Source: Clostridium thailandense (GTDB lineage: Bacteria; Bacillota; Clostridia; Clostridiales; Clostridiaceae). Taken from it: DNA of 64,000 bases. Each line of letters starts with the position of its first letter. Within the stretch, counting starts at the first letter, position 1. Made by a program: the position numbers and the translations under genes. The notes under the pieces were generated by a model. It ran no database searches. It saw only the letters and a program-made list of their open reading frames with translations, and had not been told where the DNA came from. Shown here piece after piece: positions 37,603 to 47,434 of the stretch. The stretch covers positions 1 to 64,000 of the forward strand of contig NZ_JAEEGC010000037.1 in assembly GCF_019207025.1 (NCBI RefSeq). The letters run 5' to 3'.

Positions 37603-40242
37603 TTATTTGCTTAATCGTGGATTCTTTACCTCTGCTTGTGCGGCTGCAAGTCTAGCTACCGGAACCCTAAACGGTGAACAAGATACATAATCCAATCCTA
37701 CATTGTGGAAAAATTCAACAGAAGATGGATCCCCTCCATGTTCTCCACATAATCCAAGGTGTATATCCGGCCTTGTTTTTCTGCCAAGTTCTACACCCAT
37801 TTTAACAAGTTTACCAACTCCAACTTGATCTAGCTTAGCAAATGGATCAAACTCATATATTTTATTATCATAATAATCGTTTAGGAATTTGCCAGCGTCA
37901 TCTCTTGAGAATCCAAAAGTCATTTGAGTTAAATCATTTGTTCCGAAGGAAAAGAATTCCGATTCTTTTGCAATTTCATCTGCTGTAAGAGCTGCTCTTG
38001 GTATCTCTATCATAGTACCTATAAGATATTTCATTTCTACACCTTGTTTTTCTATGATTTCATTAGCTATTCTAACAACTATATCCTTTACAAATTTTAA
38101 TTCTTTTAATTCACCAACAAGTGGTATCATTATTTCTGGAACAATATTATATCCATTTCTCTTCTTAACATCTAAAGCTGCCTCTATTATAGCTCTAGTC
38201 TGCATTTCTGCCATTTCAGGATAAGATACTGGAAGTCTACAGCCTCTATGTCCCATCATTGGATTAAATTCATGTAATGATTCTACAGTGGATTTTAATT
38301 CTTCAAAGCTTATATCCATCTCTTTTGCTAGATCTCTAATATCTTCATCTTCCTGTGGTAAGAATTCATGAAGTGGTGGATCTAAAAGCCTTATAGTCAC
38401 TGGTCTATCTTCCATGGCCTCATATATTCCAATAAAATCTTCTCTTTGCATTGGTAATAACTTATCTAACGCTTTTCTTCTTTGAGTTTCCGTTTTAGAT
38501 AGTATCATCTCTCTAACCGCCGGTATCCTATCCTCATCAAAGAACATATGCTCAGTTCTACAAAGTCCTATGCCTTGTGCACCAAACTTAATAGCCTGCT
38601 TAGCATCTCTTGGAGTATCAGCATTTGTTCTAACCCCTAGCGTTCTAATTTCATCTGCCCATGCCATATATGTTCCAAAATATCCACTTATTTCGGGATC
38701 AACAGTTTTAATTGCTTGACCATATACATTTCCTGTACTGCCATCAAGTGATATATAATCTCCTTCGTGATATACCTTGCCACCGACTTCAAATATTTTT
38801 GAATCCTCATTAACCCTTATATCTCCACAACCAGCTACGCAACATGTTCCCATTCCTCTGGCAACAACTGCAGCGTGTGAAGTCATTCCACCTCTTGCTG
38901 TAAGTATACCCTCAGCAGCAACCATACCTTCTATATCTTCTGGTGAAGTTTCTAATCTTACCAGGATTACCTTTTCTCCTTGTTCGTGATGCATTTTAGC
39001 ATCTTCGGCAGTAAAATAAACTTTACCACAAGCAGCACCTGGTGATGCTGGTAAGCCTTTTGCTATCACTTGAGCATTCTTTATCTCATTTTGGTCAAAA
39101 TTTGGATGTAAGAGTGAATCTAATTGTTTAGGATCTACCTTAAGCATTGCCTCTTCTTTTGTTATAAGTCCCTCTTCAACCATCTCAACAGCTATCTTTA
39201 ATGCCGCTTGAGCTGTCCTTTTACCATTTCTTGTCTGCAAGAAATATAGCTTACCCTGCTCTATCGTAAATTCCATATCTTGCATATCTTTATAATGCTT
39301 TTCAAGACTATTCGCTATATCCATAAATTGTTTATAACAGTCTGGCAGATCTTCCTTTAATCTTTTTATAGGTTGAGGGGTTCTAATTCCTGCAACAACA
39401 TCTTCACCTTGCGCATTTATTAAATACTCTCCAAATATCAGCTTTTCTCCTGTAGCAGGGTTTCTTGTAAATGCAACACCAGTTCCCGATGTATCTCCCA
39501 TATTACCAAATACCATAGATTGAACATTTACAGCTGTACCCCAATCCCCTGGTATATCATTTAGTCTTCTGTAAACTATAGCCCTAGGATTATCCCACGA
39601 TCTAAACACAGCTGTTACAGATTCTAACAGTTGCTCTCTTGGATCCTGTGGAAATTCGTTTCCTAGTTCTTTCTTGTATAAATCCTTGTATTTTCTAGCT
39701 ATATCTTTTAAATCTGAAGCACTTAAATCAGTATCAAATTTTGCACCTCTATCTTCTTTAGCTTTATCTAGTATATCTTCAAATTTTCTTTTTTCAATTC
39801 CCATAACAACATCTGAGAACATTTGTATAAATCTTCTATAGGAGTCATATGCAAATCTTTCATTGTTTGTAAGCTTCGATACCCCTTCTACAGTCTTATC
39901 ATTTAATCCCAAGTTTAATATTGTATCCATCATTCCTGGCATCGAAGCCCTTGCTCCTGACCTTACTGAGACAAGTAAGGGATTTTCCACGCTGCCCAAT
40001 TTTTTTCCTGTCGACTTTTCAATATTACTTAAAGATGTATAAATTTGCTCAATAATGTCATCTGACAATTTCTTTCCATCTTCATAATATCTAGTACAAG
40101 CCTCTGTAGATACTGTAAACCCTTGTGGTACTGGTATTCCTAAATTCGTCATTTCTGCAAGGTTAGCCCCTTTGCCTCCAAGCAAGTTCTTCATACTTGC
40201 ATTTCCCTCATTAAAAAGGTATACATATTTTTTACCTGCCAT
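37603..40242 (-). CDS. ppdK: Pyruvate, phosphate dikinase
   Basis: Interconverts pyruvate + ATP + phosphate and PEP + AMP + pyrophosphate. 879 residues, full length. N-terminal ATP-grasp domain (KYVYLFNEGN, GGKGANLAEM, FLQTRNGKRTAQAA), central phosphohistidine domain with the catalytic histidine in GGMTSHAAVVARGMG, and C-terminal PEP/pyruvate barrel with GLCRTEHMFF and the catalytic cysteine in LGLCGEHGGDP. Follows its presumed regulator by 64 bp. Ribosome binding site AAAAGGGG. The regulatory PDRP kinase/phosphatase gene is not adjacent. Confidence 0.96.
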   Translation of the reverse strand: MAGKKYVYLFNEGNASMKNLLGGKGANLAEMTNLGIPVPQGFTVSTEACTRYYEDGKKLSDDIIEQIYTSLSNIEKSTGKKLGSVENPLLVSVRSGARASMPGMMDTILNLGLNDKTVEGVSKLTNNERFAYDSYRRFIQMFSDVVMGIEKRKFEDILDKAKEDRGAKFDTDLSASDLKDIARKYKDLYKKELGNEFPQDPREQLLESVTAVFRSWDNPRAIVYRRLNDIPGDWGTAVNVQSMVFGNMGDTSGTGVAFTRNPATGEKLIFGEYLINAQGEDVVAGIRTPQPIKRLKEDLPDCYKQFMDIANSLEKHYKDMQDMEFTIEQGKLYFLQTRNGKRTAQAALKIAVEMVEEGLITKEEAMLKVDPKQLDSLLHPNFDQNEIKNAQVIAKGLPASPGAACGKVYFTAEDAKMHHEQGEKVILVRLETSPEDIEGMVAAEGILTARGGMTSHAAVVARGMGTCCVAGCGDIRVNEDSKIFEVGGKVYHEGDYISLDGSTGNVYGQAIKTVDPEISGYFGTYMAWADEIRTLGVRTNADTPRDAKQAIKFGAQGIGLCRTEHMFFDEDRIPAVREMILSKTETQRRKALDKLLPMQREDFIGIYEAMEDRPVTIRLLDPPLHEFLPQEDEDIRDLAKEMDISFEELKSTVESLHEFNPMMGHRGCRLPVSYPEMAEMQTRAIIEAALDVKKRNGYNIVPEIMIPLVGELKELKFVKDIVVRIANEIIEKQGVEMKYLIGTMIEIPRAALTADEIAKESEFFSFGTNDLTQMTFGFSRDDAGKFLNDYYDNKIYEFDPFAKLDQVGVGKLVKMGVELGRKTRPDIHLGLCGEHGGDPSSVEFFHNVGLDYVSCSPFRVPVARLAAAQAEVKNPRLSK

Positions 40243-40306
40243 AAAGTCACATCCCCTTTTATTATATTTTATATGTCAACGGATTTAAAAAATCCATTCA
40301 CTTTCT

Positions 40307-40948
40307 TTAGCTATTCTCCCCCATTTTTACAAATAGCTTTGTAATATTAGTTTTTGAAACTTTTCCTACAATTTTAAAAGATTCCTTTCCATCCATAAGT
40401 ACTTTTTCCACAACTGGAAGACTATCCACTTCATGCTCCATAATTTTAAATGCAGCTATGTATGCCGTATCTTCCTTTTCCACAAAAATAATATTAGGCA
40501 TTCTTGTCATTATTATACCTACTGGAACTTTATGAATATCTGTTCCACCCATAGCTATCTTTAAAAAGTCTTTTCTGGATACAGCCCCAATAAGTACCCC
40601 ATTATTCTCAATAAACAATGTACCCACGTCGTTTAAAAATAGATGCACTATTGCATCATATACAGTTGTATTTTCATCTACTACTACTGGCTTCGACATT
40701 ATGTCTTTTATTTTTATATTTCTAATATAATCATAAACTAAGCTATGAGAGGGCTTTTGGGAATACACATAGCCTACTTTTGGCTTAGCTTCTAAAATAC
40801 CCGTCATAGTAAGAATAGCTAGATCTGGCCTCAAAGCAGCTCTTGTTACACTAAGCTTAGATGCTAATTGCTCACTTGTGATTGGCTCAGTTTCTTTGAC
40901 TAATTTTATTATTTGTTCTTGCCTTGGTGATAATTTAATAATAATCAC
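40307..40948 (-). CDS. HTH and CBS-pair transcriptional regulator (CcpN-like)
   Basis: 213 residues: a winged helix-turn-helix (about 3-65, SPRQEQIIKLVKETEPITSE) and two CBS domains (about 75-210, IMSKPVVVDENTTVYDAI and IMTRMPNIIFVEKED). This is the CcpN/YqzB architecture. In Bacillus, CcpN represses gluconeogenic genes; clostridial homologues usually sit next to ppdK, as here. The likely role is control of ppdK in response to an adenine nucleotide bound by the CBS pair. Start codon GTG, immediately after a GAGGGAGG site, so the exact start is uncertain. Confidence 0.82.
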   Translation of the reverse strand: MIIIKLSPRQEQIIKLVKETEPITSEQLASKLSVTRAALRPDLAILTMTGILEAKPKVGYVYSQKPSHSLVYDYIRNIKIKDIMSKPVVVDENTTVYDAIVHLFLNDVGTLFIENNGVLIGAVSRKDFLKIAMGGTDIHKVPVGIIMTRMPNIIFVEKEDTAYIAAFKIMEHEVDSLPVVEKVLMDGKESFKIVGKVSKTNITKLFVKMGENS

Positions 40949-41252
40949 CCTCCCTCTTAATCAATAGCCCTAGGGATTTTCTAAAGTGAAAAATTCCCCT
41001 TAATTAGCTATGTGTTTTATTGATATACTATATATTTTCTTCTTGTCAATTATAACACACATTAAAATAAGTAGTATATCACTTTTAAAAATTTAGTTGT
41101 TTTTTGAATTTTTTATAATCAATTTATATAGTTTTTTTAAAATTTTTTAATATTAATTAAATCCTTGGTTTAATAATCATATGTAAATTATATATTATAA
41201 CATTACAGTTAAATTGTACATATTTTTTTTTAGACTTATTTTTTAAAATTAT
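40949..41252. other. AT-rich intergenic region upstream of the CBS regulator
   Basis: About 300 bp without an open frame. An imperfect inverted repeat AGGGATTTT (40972-40980) with AAAATTCCCCT (40990-41000) lies about 25 bp before the regulator's start and could be an operator or leader hairpin. In many clostridia the glycyl-tRNA synthetase genes lie in this part of the cluster; I see no trace of them here. Confidence 0.35.
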
Positions 41253-41292
41253 AAAAAGTCAGCAATAAAAAAATATTGTTAGCTGACTTTTT
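41253..41292. terminator. Terminator of the DUF4342 gene
   Basis: AAAAAGTCAGC (41253-41263) and GCTGACTTTTT (41282-41292), a perfect 11-bp stem flanked by A and T runs; functional on both strands. Confidence 0.8.
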
Positions 41293-41417
41293 AGTAAATC
41301 CTTATTCATTAGTACATTAATTATTTTTATTTATACGTAAACAAGTTTATTCCTTAATTTACCCGCAAATATAAATTACAATTTTTTTAAACTACATATC
41401 TTTATCTACATTTATCT

Positions 41418-42068
41418 CTATATTTTACCATTATCGTCCATATCTTCATTTATTACAGTTTGATAGTCTACAGTTCCATTGCTTTTAACATCATCTTCTA
41501 TATCTTCAAATTTTACTGTGTATTGATAAGTATTTTCTACCTTATGCTCTTTATTTTCATCTTTATGAGTAAATTTTTCTTTTACTGTGGATGCTACATC
41601 AGCTACCTTTTCTTTTACATCTTTCACAGTGTCTTTTACAGTATCTTTTACACTAGTTTTTATAATTTTATTTATAACCTCTACAGTACCATCATCTTTT
41701 GTTATTTCTATTGTAACATTTGTAACAACTGCAGTTAAGATCCCAATAGCTATTAATGGAGGCCAAACTAATGCTGTCAAAGTTGCTGCAATACCAGCAT
41801 TTACTGGTATATCAACTATTACTCTTTCTTCTTTTTTTATCCTTATTCTGTTAACATTGCCCTTATTGACTAAGTCCTTCAACCAATCCAAAAATTCGTC
41901 TTTCGTAGTGTATATATTATCCATGGTTGATTTTTTACTTTGTTCTATATATATTAAAGCATCAACTACGTTGCCTTGAGAAATTTCTAAGGCTTCTTTG
42001 GCCTCTGTGTAACTTACTGCAGTTCTTTCTCTTATTATGTCTATTTTTTCTAAAGTAATTTCACTCAT
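41418..42068 (-). CDS. DUF4342 protein with UBA-like N-terminal domain
   Basis: About 216 residues. The N-terminal 45 residues (EITLEKIDIIRERT through VVDALIYIEQ) form a UBA/TS-N-like three-helix motif as in EF-Ts and NAC. A DUF4342 segment follows (about 60-125) with a hydrophobic stretch near 85-110 that could span or dip into the membrane. The acidic, lysine-rich tail is low in complexity, with TVKDTVKDTVKDVKEKV repeats. ATG at 42068: AAAGGAG lies eight to nine bases upstream. Function unknown; location after recO suggests co-transcription. Confidence 0.65.
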   Translation of the reverse strand: MSEITLEKIDIIRERTAVSYTEAKEALEISQGNVVDALIYIEQSKKSTMDNIYTTKDEFLDWLKDLVNKGNVNRIRIKKEERVIVDIPVNAGIAATLTALVWPPLIAIGILTAVVTNVTIEITKDDGTVEVINKIIKTSVKDTVKDTVKDVKEKVADVASTVKEKFTHKDENKEHKVENTYQYTVKFEDIEDDVKSNGTVDYQTVINEDMDDNGKI

Positions 42069-42127
42069 TTCTTTCACTCCTTTTCATTAATGTATATAGA
42101 TTTATAATATTAATAATTTTAGTTTAC

Positions 42128-42892
42128 TTAAAATTCATCTTGATTATTCTGAAAGTTTAACAGATAACTAAGGGTATCCAAACTTTTTGGTTTTCTAAAA
42201 TAATTTTGAGATATAATTAAAGATAGTATTTTATAAAGCTCCTTTTTTATTTCCTCTGATAAGGAGATTCTATATACATTTTCCAATGGTATTCTAGATA
42301 AATATCTTAACGCATTGTAAGTCGCATTGCTTATATATGTACCATTAACTCTTTCACAATCTGAACAAGTCCCTCCAGAATACTGAAAACTTATATAGTT
42401 ACAATGATTTAGCTTTTTTTTGCACATACAACATTTTTCTAAATTCAAACCATATCCAGTAGCTTCCAGAACCTTTATTTCGTAGGCTCTTGCTAAGGTT
42501 TCCATATCAACAGCTTTATTTTTTATAAGATAAAATGCTGTAACTAAGTGTCTAAATAATTCCCTATTGCTTTCTTCATCCTGCATACATATATCTATGA
42601 GTTCGCAAAAATATGATGCATAGGTTAATGTATCTAAATCATTAAGCAAATCTTGAAAAGAATCTATTATTCTACTTTCATTTATTGTATAAAGACTTTT
42701 TCCCTTATAAACCACATAATCTCCATAACAAAACTGTAAAGTAGTTGTAAATAAATTATTTCTACTTTTTTTTGCTCCTTTTGCAATGGTAGATATCTTT
42801 CCTAATTTTTCGCTAAAAAGCCAAACCAATTTATCTGCTTCCTTTATATCCTGTGTTTTTATTACTACAGCTCTACTTTTAAATATAGACAG
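42128..42892 (-). CDS. recO: DNA repair protein RecO, probable CUG start
   Basis: Recombination mediator that loads RecA with RecR. 254 residues if started at the CTG at 42892: the reading frame from there ([15 protein letters not shown], then [10 protein letters not shown]) matches the normal RecO OB-fold N-terminus, and AGGGG lies about eight bases upstream. An in-frame stop lies seven codons earlier, and no in-frame ATG, GTG or TTG precedes the OB fold. The ATG close by (minus strand, in GGGGATGATT) is in another frame. Zinc cysteines are visible in CCMCKKK and TCSDCE. Starting at the TTG of codon 22 would cut the fold. Confidence 0.88.
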   Translation of the reverse strand: MSIFKSRAVVIKTQDIKEADKLVWLFSEKLGKISTIAKGAKKSRNNLFTTTLQFCYGDYVVYKGKSLYTINESRIIDSFQDLLNDLDTLTYASYFCELIDICMQDEESNRELFRHLVTAFYLIKNKAVDMETLARAYEIKVLEATGYGLNLEKCCMCKKKLNHCNYISFQYSGGTCSDCERVNGTYISNATYNALRYLSRIPLENVYRISLSEEIKKELYKILSLIISQNYFRKPKSLDTLSYLLNFQNNQDEF

Positions 42893-42946
42893 AAAATCAT
42901 CCCCTAATTGCTAGATAGTGTGTCTTGTTAAAGTAATTTGAACTTT

Positions 42947-43828
42947 TTATTTATATCCTAAATCCTTCAATGTAGTTATACTGTCTCTCCACTCTTTCTT
43001 CACTTTGACCCATAATTCTAAATAAATTTTGTTGCCAAGAAATTTTTCGATATCTTGTCTAGCATAAGTAGATATTTTTTTTAGCATTGCCCCATTTTTT
43101 CCTATAATTATTCCCTTGTGCGAATCTCTTTCACACAATATATTTCCTTCAATATGATAGATTCCTTTTTCATCTTTCTTCATCGTAATAATATCCACTG
43201 CTATACCATGAGGTACTTCTTGAGAAAGAAGTCTTAGTGCCTTTTCTCTAATTGTCTCTGCTACTATAAACCTCTCTTGTTGATCTGTAATCATATCCTC
43301 TGGATAATATTTAGGACCTTCTGGCATATATTCAACCATGAGCTTTTTTAATTTATCTACGTTTTTTCCATTTAATGCCGATATAGGTATAATTTCTTTA
43401 AAATTAAAAAGTTCTGAATAACTTTTCAATGTTTCTGCTACTTTTTCTGCTGGATTTTCATCAATTTTATTTACAACCAAAAATATAGGAACTCCGCACT
43501 CTTTTAACTGTTCTAATATGTATAAGTCACCTTTTCCAACTTCATTCTCTGGGTTAATCAAGAAGAGTACTAGGTCAACTTCTTTTACAGAATCCTGAGC
43601 AATTTTAACCATATATTCACCAAGCTTATGTTTGGGTTTATGAATTCCTGGAGTATCCACAAATACTAATTGGAAATCATCTTCTGTCAGTATTGTCTGA
43701 ATGTTATTTCTAGTAGTTTGAGGCTTGCAAGATACTATAGATAATTTTTCTCCCATAATTCTGTTAAGTAATGTTGATTTTCCTACATTAGGTCTTCCTA
43801 TAATTGTTACAAATCCTGATTTAAACAT
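42947..43828 (-). CDS. era: GTPase Era
   Basis: Ribosome-associated GTPase that binds the 3' end of 16S rRNA during 30S assembly. 293 residues. G1 [14 protein letters not shown]2 TTRNN, G3 DTPG, G4 NKID, then a C-terminal KH domain with [20 protein letters not shown] precedes the ATG. Neighbours recO and dgkA are as in most Firmicutes. Confidence 0.96.
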   Translation of the reverse strand: MFKSGFVTIIGRPNVGKSTLLNRIMGEKLSIVSCKPQTTRNNIQTILTEDDFQLVFVDTPGIHKPKHKLGEYMVKIAQDSVKEVDLVLFLINPENEVGKGDLYILEQLKECGVPIFLVVNKIDENPAEKVAETLKSYSELFNFKEIIPISALNGKNVDKLKKLMVEYMPEGPKYYPEDMITDQQERFIVAETIREKALRLLSQEVPHGIAVDIITMKKDEKGIYHIEGNILCERDSHKGIIIGKNGAMLKKISTYARQDIEKFLGNKIYLELWVKVKKEWRDSITTLKDLGYK

Positions 43829-43839
43829 ACGTTCTCTCC

Positions 43840-43940
43840 TTACTTTCCTAAACCTTCTTTAGTAAAAGCTTCTGGTAAAACTTTCTCTAATTTTTCTAAT
43901 TATATATTTATCTTTATTCTTAGCAATAATTATTTTTACC
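43840..43940 (-). pseudogene. cdd: Remnant of cytidine deaminase gene (3' end)
   Basis: Between dgkA and era, the place of cdd in Bacillus and many clostridia. On the minus strand one frame reads KIIIAKNKDKYIIRK and, after a one-base shift, [16 protein letters not shown] then stop at 43840. This matches the C-terminus of cytidine deaminase, whose family motif near the end is (E)LLPxAF. No zinc-binding HAE or CxxC part is left upstream (43941-44064). About 100 bp remain of a gene normally about 400 bp long. Confidence 0.65.
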
Positions 43941-44064
43941 TGCTATAAATAATTATACCCTAAGTGTTGTAAATAAATTATAACATTATTTTCATCTATT
44001 GCAATATTTTTATTCATTAGCTTTCTTAATCTTAAAAAATTATAGTAATACGCTTAAATACTTT

Positions 44065-44763
44065 TTAGCTAAATATTCTAAACAAAAGTACCGTAATCAA
44101 AGTTCCGAAAATTCCACCTGCAATAACCTCTATAATAGAGTGTACTTCGGAATCTACTCTACTTTGTGCTACTATAAATGCAAGTAAATAACTTAAGATT
44201 AATACACTCAGCTGTCCTGTGGTAAGTGCTATAGTCGTTGCTATAGAAAAGGCTATTGCACTATGACCACTAGGCATTCCTCCTTTAAGAGGAGTCCCTT
44301 CACCAAAAATCGCTTTTACCACTATAGTAGTAATACACACAATTGCAAGTATTATAAATATTGTATAAGGGCTTGAATCTTTCATCTTTTTAATTAATAT
44401 AAAATTTATATGTTTTAGTTTATCCCAAAATATCACGTATCCAACAACTATTGCATTTATAGCTGTTATTAGCACTCCTCCTGCTGCTACATTTTTAGCA
44501 AGTTTAGCAAGAGGATGATAGTAATTAGTAGTCGCATCCACTGCAAACTCTATCGCAGTATTTAAAAGCTCCGCCATAATGACCATCGTTACAGTAATTG
44601 TTATTGCTAAAATTTCCATTTTGGATAAATCATAAAAAAAGCAAGCAGCTAGAACAACCAGAGCTGCTATCATATGTATCCTCATATTTCTCTGAGTTCT
44701 AACTGCATATATTATTCCTTCTATTGCATAATTAAAGCTGTCTAGTAATTTTTTTACCTTCAT
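44065..44763 (-). CDS. Undecaprenol/diacylglycerol kinase fused to a PAP2 phosphatase
   Basis: 232 residues, two domains. The N-terminal half (about 1-110) is a DgkA-type integral membrane kinase with RNMRIHMIAA and MAELLNTAIEFAVD. The C-terminal half is a PAP2-type lipid phosphatase with MPSGHSAIAFS and SRVDSEVHSIIEV. In Gram-positives DgkA phosphorylates undecaprenol, so the fusion joins a kinase and a phosphatase probably acting on the same lipid carrier. ATG at 44763, with AAGGTGGTG upstream. Lies 18-39 bp after ybeY. Confidence 0.88.
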   Translation of the reverse strand: MKVKKLLDSFNYAIEGIIYAVRTQRNMRIHMIAALVVLAACFFYDLSKMEILAITITVTMVIMAELLNTAIEFAVDATTNYYHPLAKLAKNVAAGGVLITAINAIVVGYVIFWDKLKHINFILIKKMKDSSPYTIFIILAIVCITTIVVKAIFGEGTPLKGGMPSGHSAIAFSIATTIALTTGQLSVLILSYLLAFIVAQSRVDSEVHSIIEVIAGGIFGTLITVLLFRIFS

Positions 44764-44801
44764 AGTAACACCACCTTTAAGCATAGTTAAAAGCTATAAT
44801 A

Positions 44802-45302
44802 TCACCTTAATATTCTAAATTCTTTTAGAATTTCTTCTTCTCTTTTCCTCATGACTTTTTTTTCCTCTTCTTTCATATGGTCATATCCAAGTAAATGAAG
44901 CACAGAATGTACTGTAAGATATGCCGCCTCTCTTAAAAAGGAATGATTAAACTCTATTCTCTGCTCTTCTGCTTTTTCTAAAGATAAAACTATATCTCCA
45001 AGTACTAAGTTTCCTTCATCTAAGTCACTAGGATGAAAGTTATAATTTAAATATACTTCCTTGAACACCCTACTTTCTGGATATTCCAGCATTGGAAATG
45101 AAAGCACATCTGTGGCCTTATCGATATTTCTATTTTCTCTATTTATTTCTCTAATTTCATTATTATCTACAAATATAACACTTACCTCGCAAGGTATATT
45201 AACCTTTTCTTCTTTTAATGCATATTCAATTACTGATTCTATATTTTTTTTCAGCTCTTCATTGACAGGAATTTTTTCTTGTCGATCATCTATATAAATC
45301 AT
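44802..45302 (-). CDS. ybeY: Endoribonuclease / rRNA maturation factor YbeY
   Basis: Metal-dependent factor for 16S rRNA 3'-end processing and ribosome quality control. 166 residues, with the UPF0054 signature [16 protein letters not shown] (three zinc histidines) and the preceding LGDIVLSLE and DVLSFPM segments. AAAGGAG precedes the ATG. It sits between pgpH and dgkA, as in Bacillus. Confidence 0.95.
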   Translation of the reverse strand: MIYIDDRQEKIPVNEELKKNIESVIEYALKEEKVNIPCEVSVIFVDNNEIREINRENRNIDKATDVLSFPMLEYPESRVFKEVYLNYNFHPSDLDEGNLVLGDIVLSLEKAEEQRIEFNHSFLREAAYLTVHSVLHLLGYDHMKEEEKKVMRKREEEILKEFRILR

Positions 45303-45317
45303 TTACTTACTCCTTTG

Positions 45318-47399
45318 CTAGACATTACTATTTTTAGGTTTCTCTTCTGGATACTCTATTCTTTGATGATATATTCCAGTTAAGACTTTAAAAAAGGCTT
45401 GCTTAATTTTATTTATGTCCTTTAAAGTTAAATCGCAGTTATCAAGTTGACCTTCGTTAAGTCTATCCCTTATAATATTATTCACCATTTCTTCAATTTT
45501 AGACTTAGTAGGATCACTTATAGATCTCACTGCAGCCTCTACACTATCTGCAAGCATCATAATTCCTGCCTCTTTTGTTTCTGGTATAGGACCTGGATAT
45601 CTAAATTCCTCTTCATTTATGGATTCTGGATTTTTACTGGAATTTTTAGCAGTAACATAAAAATATTTCACAAGTGTTTTTCCATGATGCTGCTCTATTA
45701 TATCTCTTATAACCTTAGGAATTTTGTATTCTCTTGATAAATCAACCCCATCTTTAACATGGGAAGTTATTATAAGAGTACTTAAATTGGCCGTAATTTT
45801 ATCGTGAGGATTATCATTTCCAAGTTGGTTTTCTTTGAAAAAATAAGGTCTTTTTATTTTTCCAATATCGTGATAATAAGCCGAAACTCTTGCAAGTACA
45901 GGGTTTCCTCCAACTTCTTCTGCCGCAACTTCCGCTAAATTACCAACTAAAATACTATGGTGATAACTTCCAGGAGCTTCAATTAATAATCTTTTTAGCA
46001 AAGGATTATTAGGATTTGAAAGTTCTAGTAATTTTATTGTAGTTACTATATCAAAAGTGCTTTCTAAAAATGGTAAAAGACCTATAGTCAATACCCCAGA
46101 CAATATACTAGCTACACATGCATATGATGCCCTTTTTGTTACATCTCCAATGCTATTGCTCAATAAGAATCCTACTGAAAAAGTAAAAATAACATTAATT
46201 ATGGCTATATATAAGGAAGAATAAAGTATATCGTTTCTCTGCTGCATTTTCTTCAATATTATTGCGCCAACGACAGCATTTAATGTGGCTAGTATGATTA
46301 TTTCTATATTAAAGTCCACAGCTCCAGCTATTAATATGCAGTTTAACACATTTATTGTTAGAGATATTTTATGATTTACCAAAAGTGTGAAAAGCATTGG
46401 TACACATGCAAGTGGTATTAAAAATGGTGAAACTACTGAAAATATTCTTGCTAAAAGTACAGATATACAGCTTAGTATATTTATCATCATAAGTGTATTT
46501 GTGTCATTATAGACTTGTTCATGATATTTGTATAGATAAAACCATTCTACTGATATCACTAAAAGTATCAGTATACTTAAACTAATATATATATACCATT
46601 GAAAATGAGAGTTATCATTTAAAAGTCCTAAATCCTTCAGCAATTCTATTTGATATTTTGTTATCGGCTCTCCTTCTTTTACTATTATTTGATCCTTTTT
46701 AATCATAATTGGTGGAACCTTTTTAATAGCTTCATTCTTCAACTCCTCAGTTTTTTCCTTATCATAGAAAAAGTTAGGAGCTACTTGTGAATAAGCTATA
46801 GATACAGCTACATCTTTAAGAGATTTGGAAATTTTTGATGAATTTACTGTAAATAATATATTCTCTTGTGCCTTTTTTATATCATCTATATTATCTTTTT
46901 GACTATTATCACTTATGTTATTATTATCATAAAGATCAACCATCGTTTTATCTAAAAAATTTTCTAATGTTTTTATATCTTCTTTATTTAATTTTATCAA
47001 TGTCAAATAATCATCATCTGATAAACTAATTTCAGAACCACTTTTTAAGGCTTGAATTTTATCTTTTTCATCTCCAGAAGTATCCTTTATTTGAGATACT
47101 CGTGTAAAGAAAGAATTTATTTTATTTACTGTATCAGTTTTAACTTCAGTTTTTTTGCTATATTGAATTGGAACCGAATCAACTGCCTGTTGTATTCTTG
47201 CTTCAGTAGATATCTGGTCTTTCACCTCTCTTGGAGCTTTGATATCTGATCTTGCAATATCTCCCTCCTTCAAGTTATATCTTTTAGTTACTAATGTTGT
47301 AAATAATACGGAATATATAAAAACAAATGTTAATATAAACGTTAATACCCTATTAGCTTTTTCTTTACTTAAAAGTACATTTAATGATATATTCTTCAT
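45318..47399 (-). CDS. pgpH: 7TM-HD family cyclic-di-AMP phosphodiesterase PgpH
   Basis: About 693 residues. One N-terminal membrane helix, an extracellular 7TMR-HDED domain (about 50-265), seven membrane helices (about 270-450), and a cytosolic HD domain (about 470-690). HD motif residues are in GSYHHSILVGNLAEVAAE, YYHDIGK, TSHVKDG and EQHHGKT. Homologues hydrolyse c-di-AMP to pApA, which controls potassium and wall homeostasis. Start ATG 47399, with AAGGTGG five bases upstream; the open frame begins three codons earlier at a GTG. Confidence 0.92.
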   Translation of the reverse strand: MKNISLNVLLSKEKANRVLTFILTFVFIYSVLFTTLVTKRYNLKEGDIARSDIKAPREVKDQISTEARIQQAVDSVPIQYSKKTEVKTDTVNKINSFFTRVSQIKDTSGDEKDKIQALKSGSEISLSDDDYLTLIKLNKEDIKTLENFLDKTMVDLYDNNNISDNSQKDNIDDIKKAQENILFTVNSSKISKSLKDVAVSIAYSQVAPNFFYDKEKTEELKNEAIKKVPPIMIKKDQIIVKEGEPITKYQIELLKDLGLLNDNSHFQWYIYISLSILILLVISVEWFYLYKYHEQVYNDTNTLMMINILSCISVLLARIFSVVSPFLIPLACVPMLFTLLVNHKISLTINVLNCILIAGAVDFNIEIIILATLNAVVGAIILKKMQQRNDILYSSLYIAIINVIFTFSVGFLLSNSIGDVTKRASYACVASILSGVLTIGLLPFLESTFDIVTTIKLLELSNPNNPLLKRLLIEAPGSYHHSILVGNLAEVAAEEVGGNPVLARVSAYYHDIGKIKRPYFFKENQLGNDNPHDKITANLSTLIITSHVKDGVDLSREYKIPKVIRDIIEQHHGKTLVKYFYVTAKNSSKNPESINEEEFRYPGPIPETKEAGIMMLADSVEAAVRSISDPTKSKIEEMVNNIIRDRLNEGQLDNCDLTLKDINKIKQAFFKVLTGIYHQRIEYPEEKPKNSNV

Positions 47400-47434
47400 C
47401 TTATCCACCTTTTTATTTTTAGTAAATTAATGCA

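Noticed and set aside
41460-41979. Long open frames opposite the DUF4342 gene
   Set aside because: They are shadows produced by its repetitive lysine/valine codons and have no ribosome binding site.
42826-42905. The ATG in GGGGATGATT as the recO start
   Set aside because: It is out of frame with RecO and reaches a stop after 11 codons.
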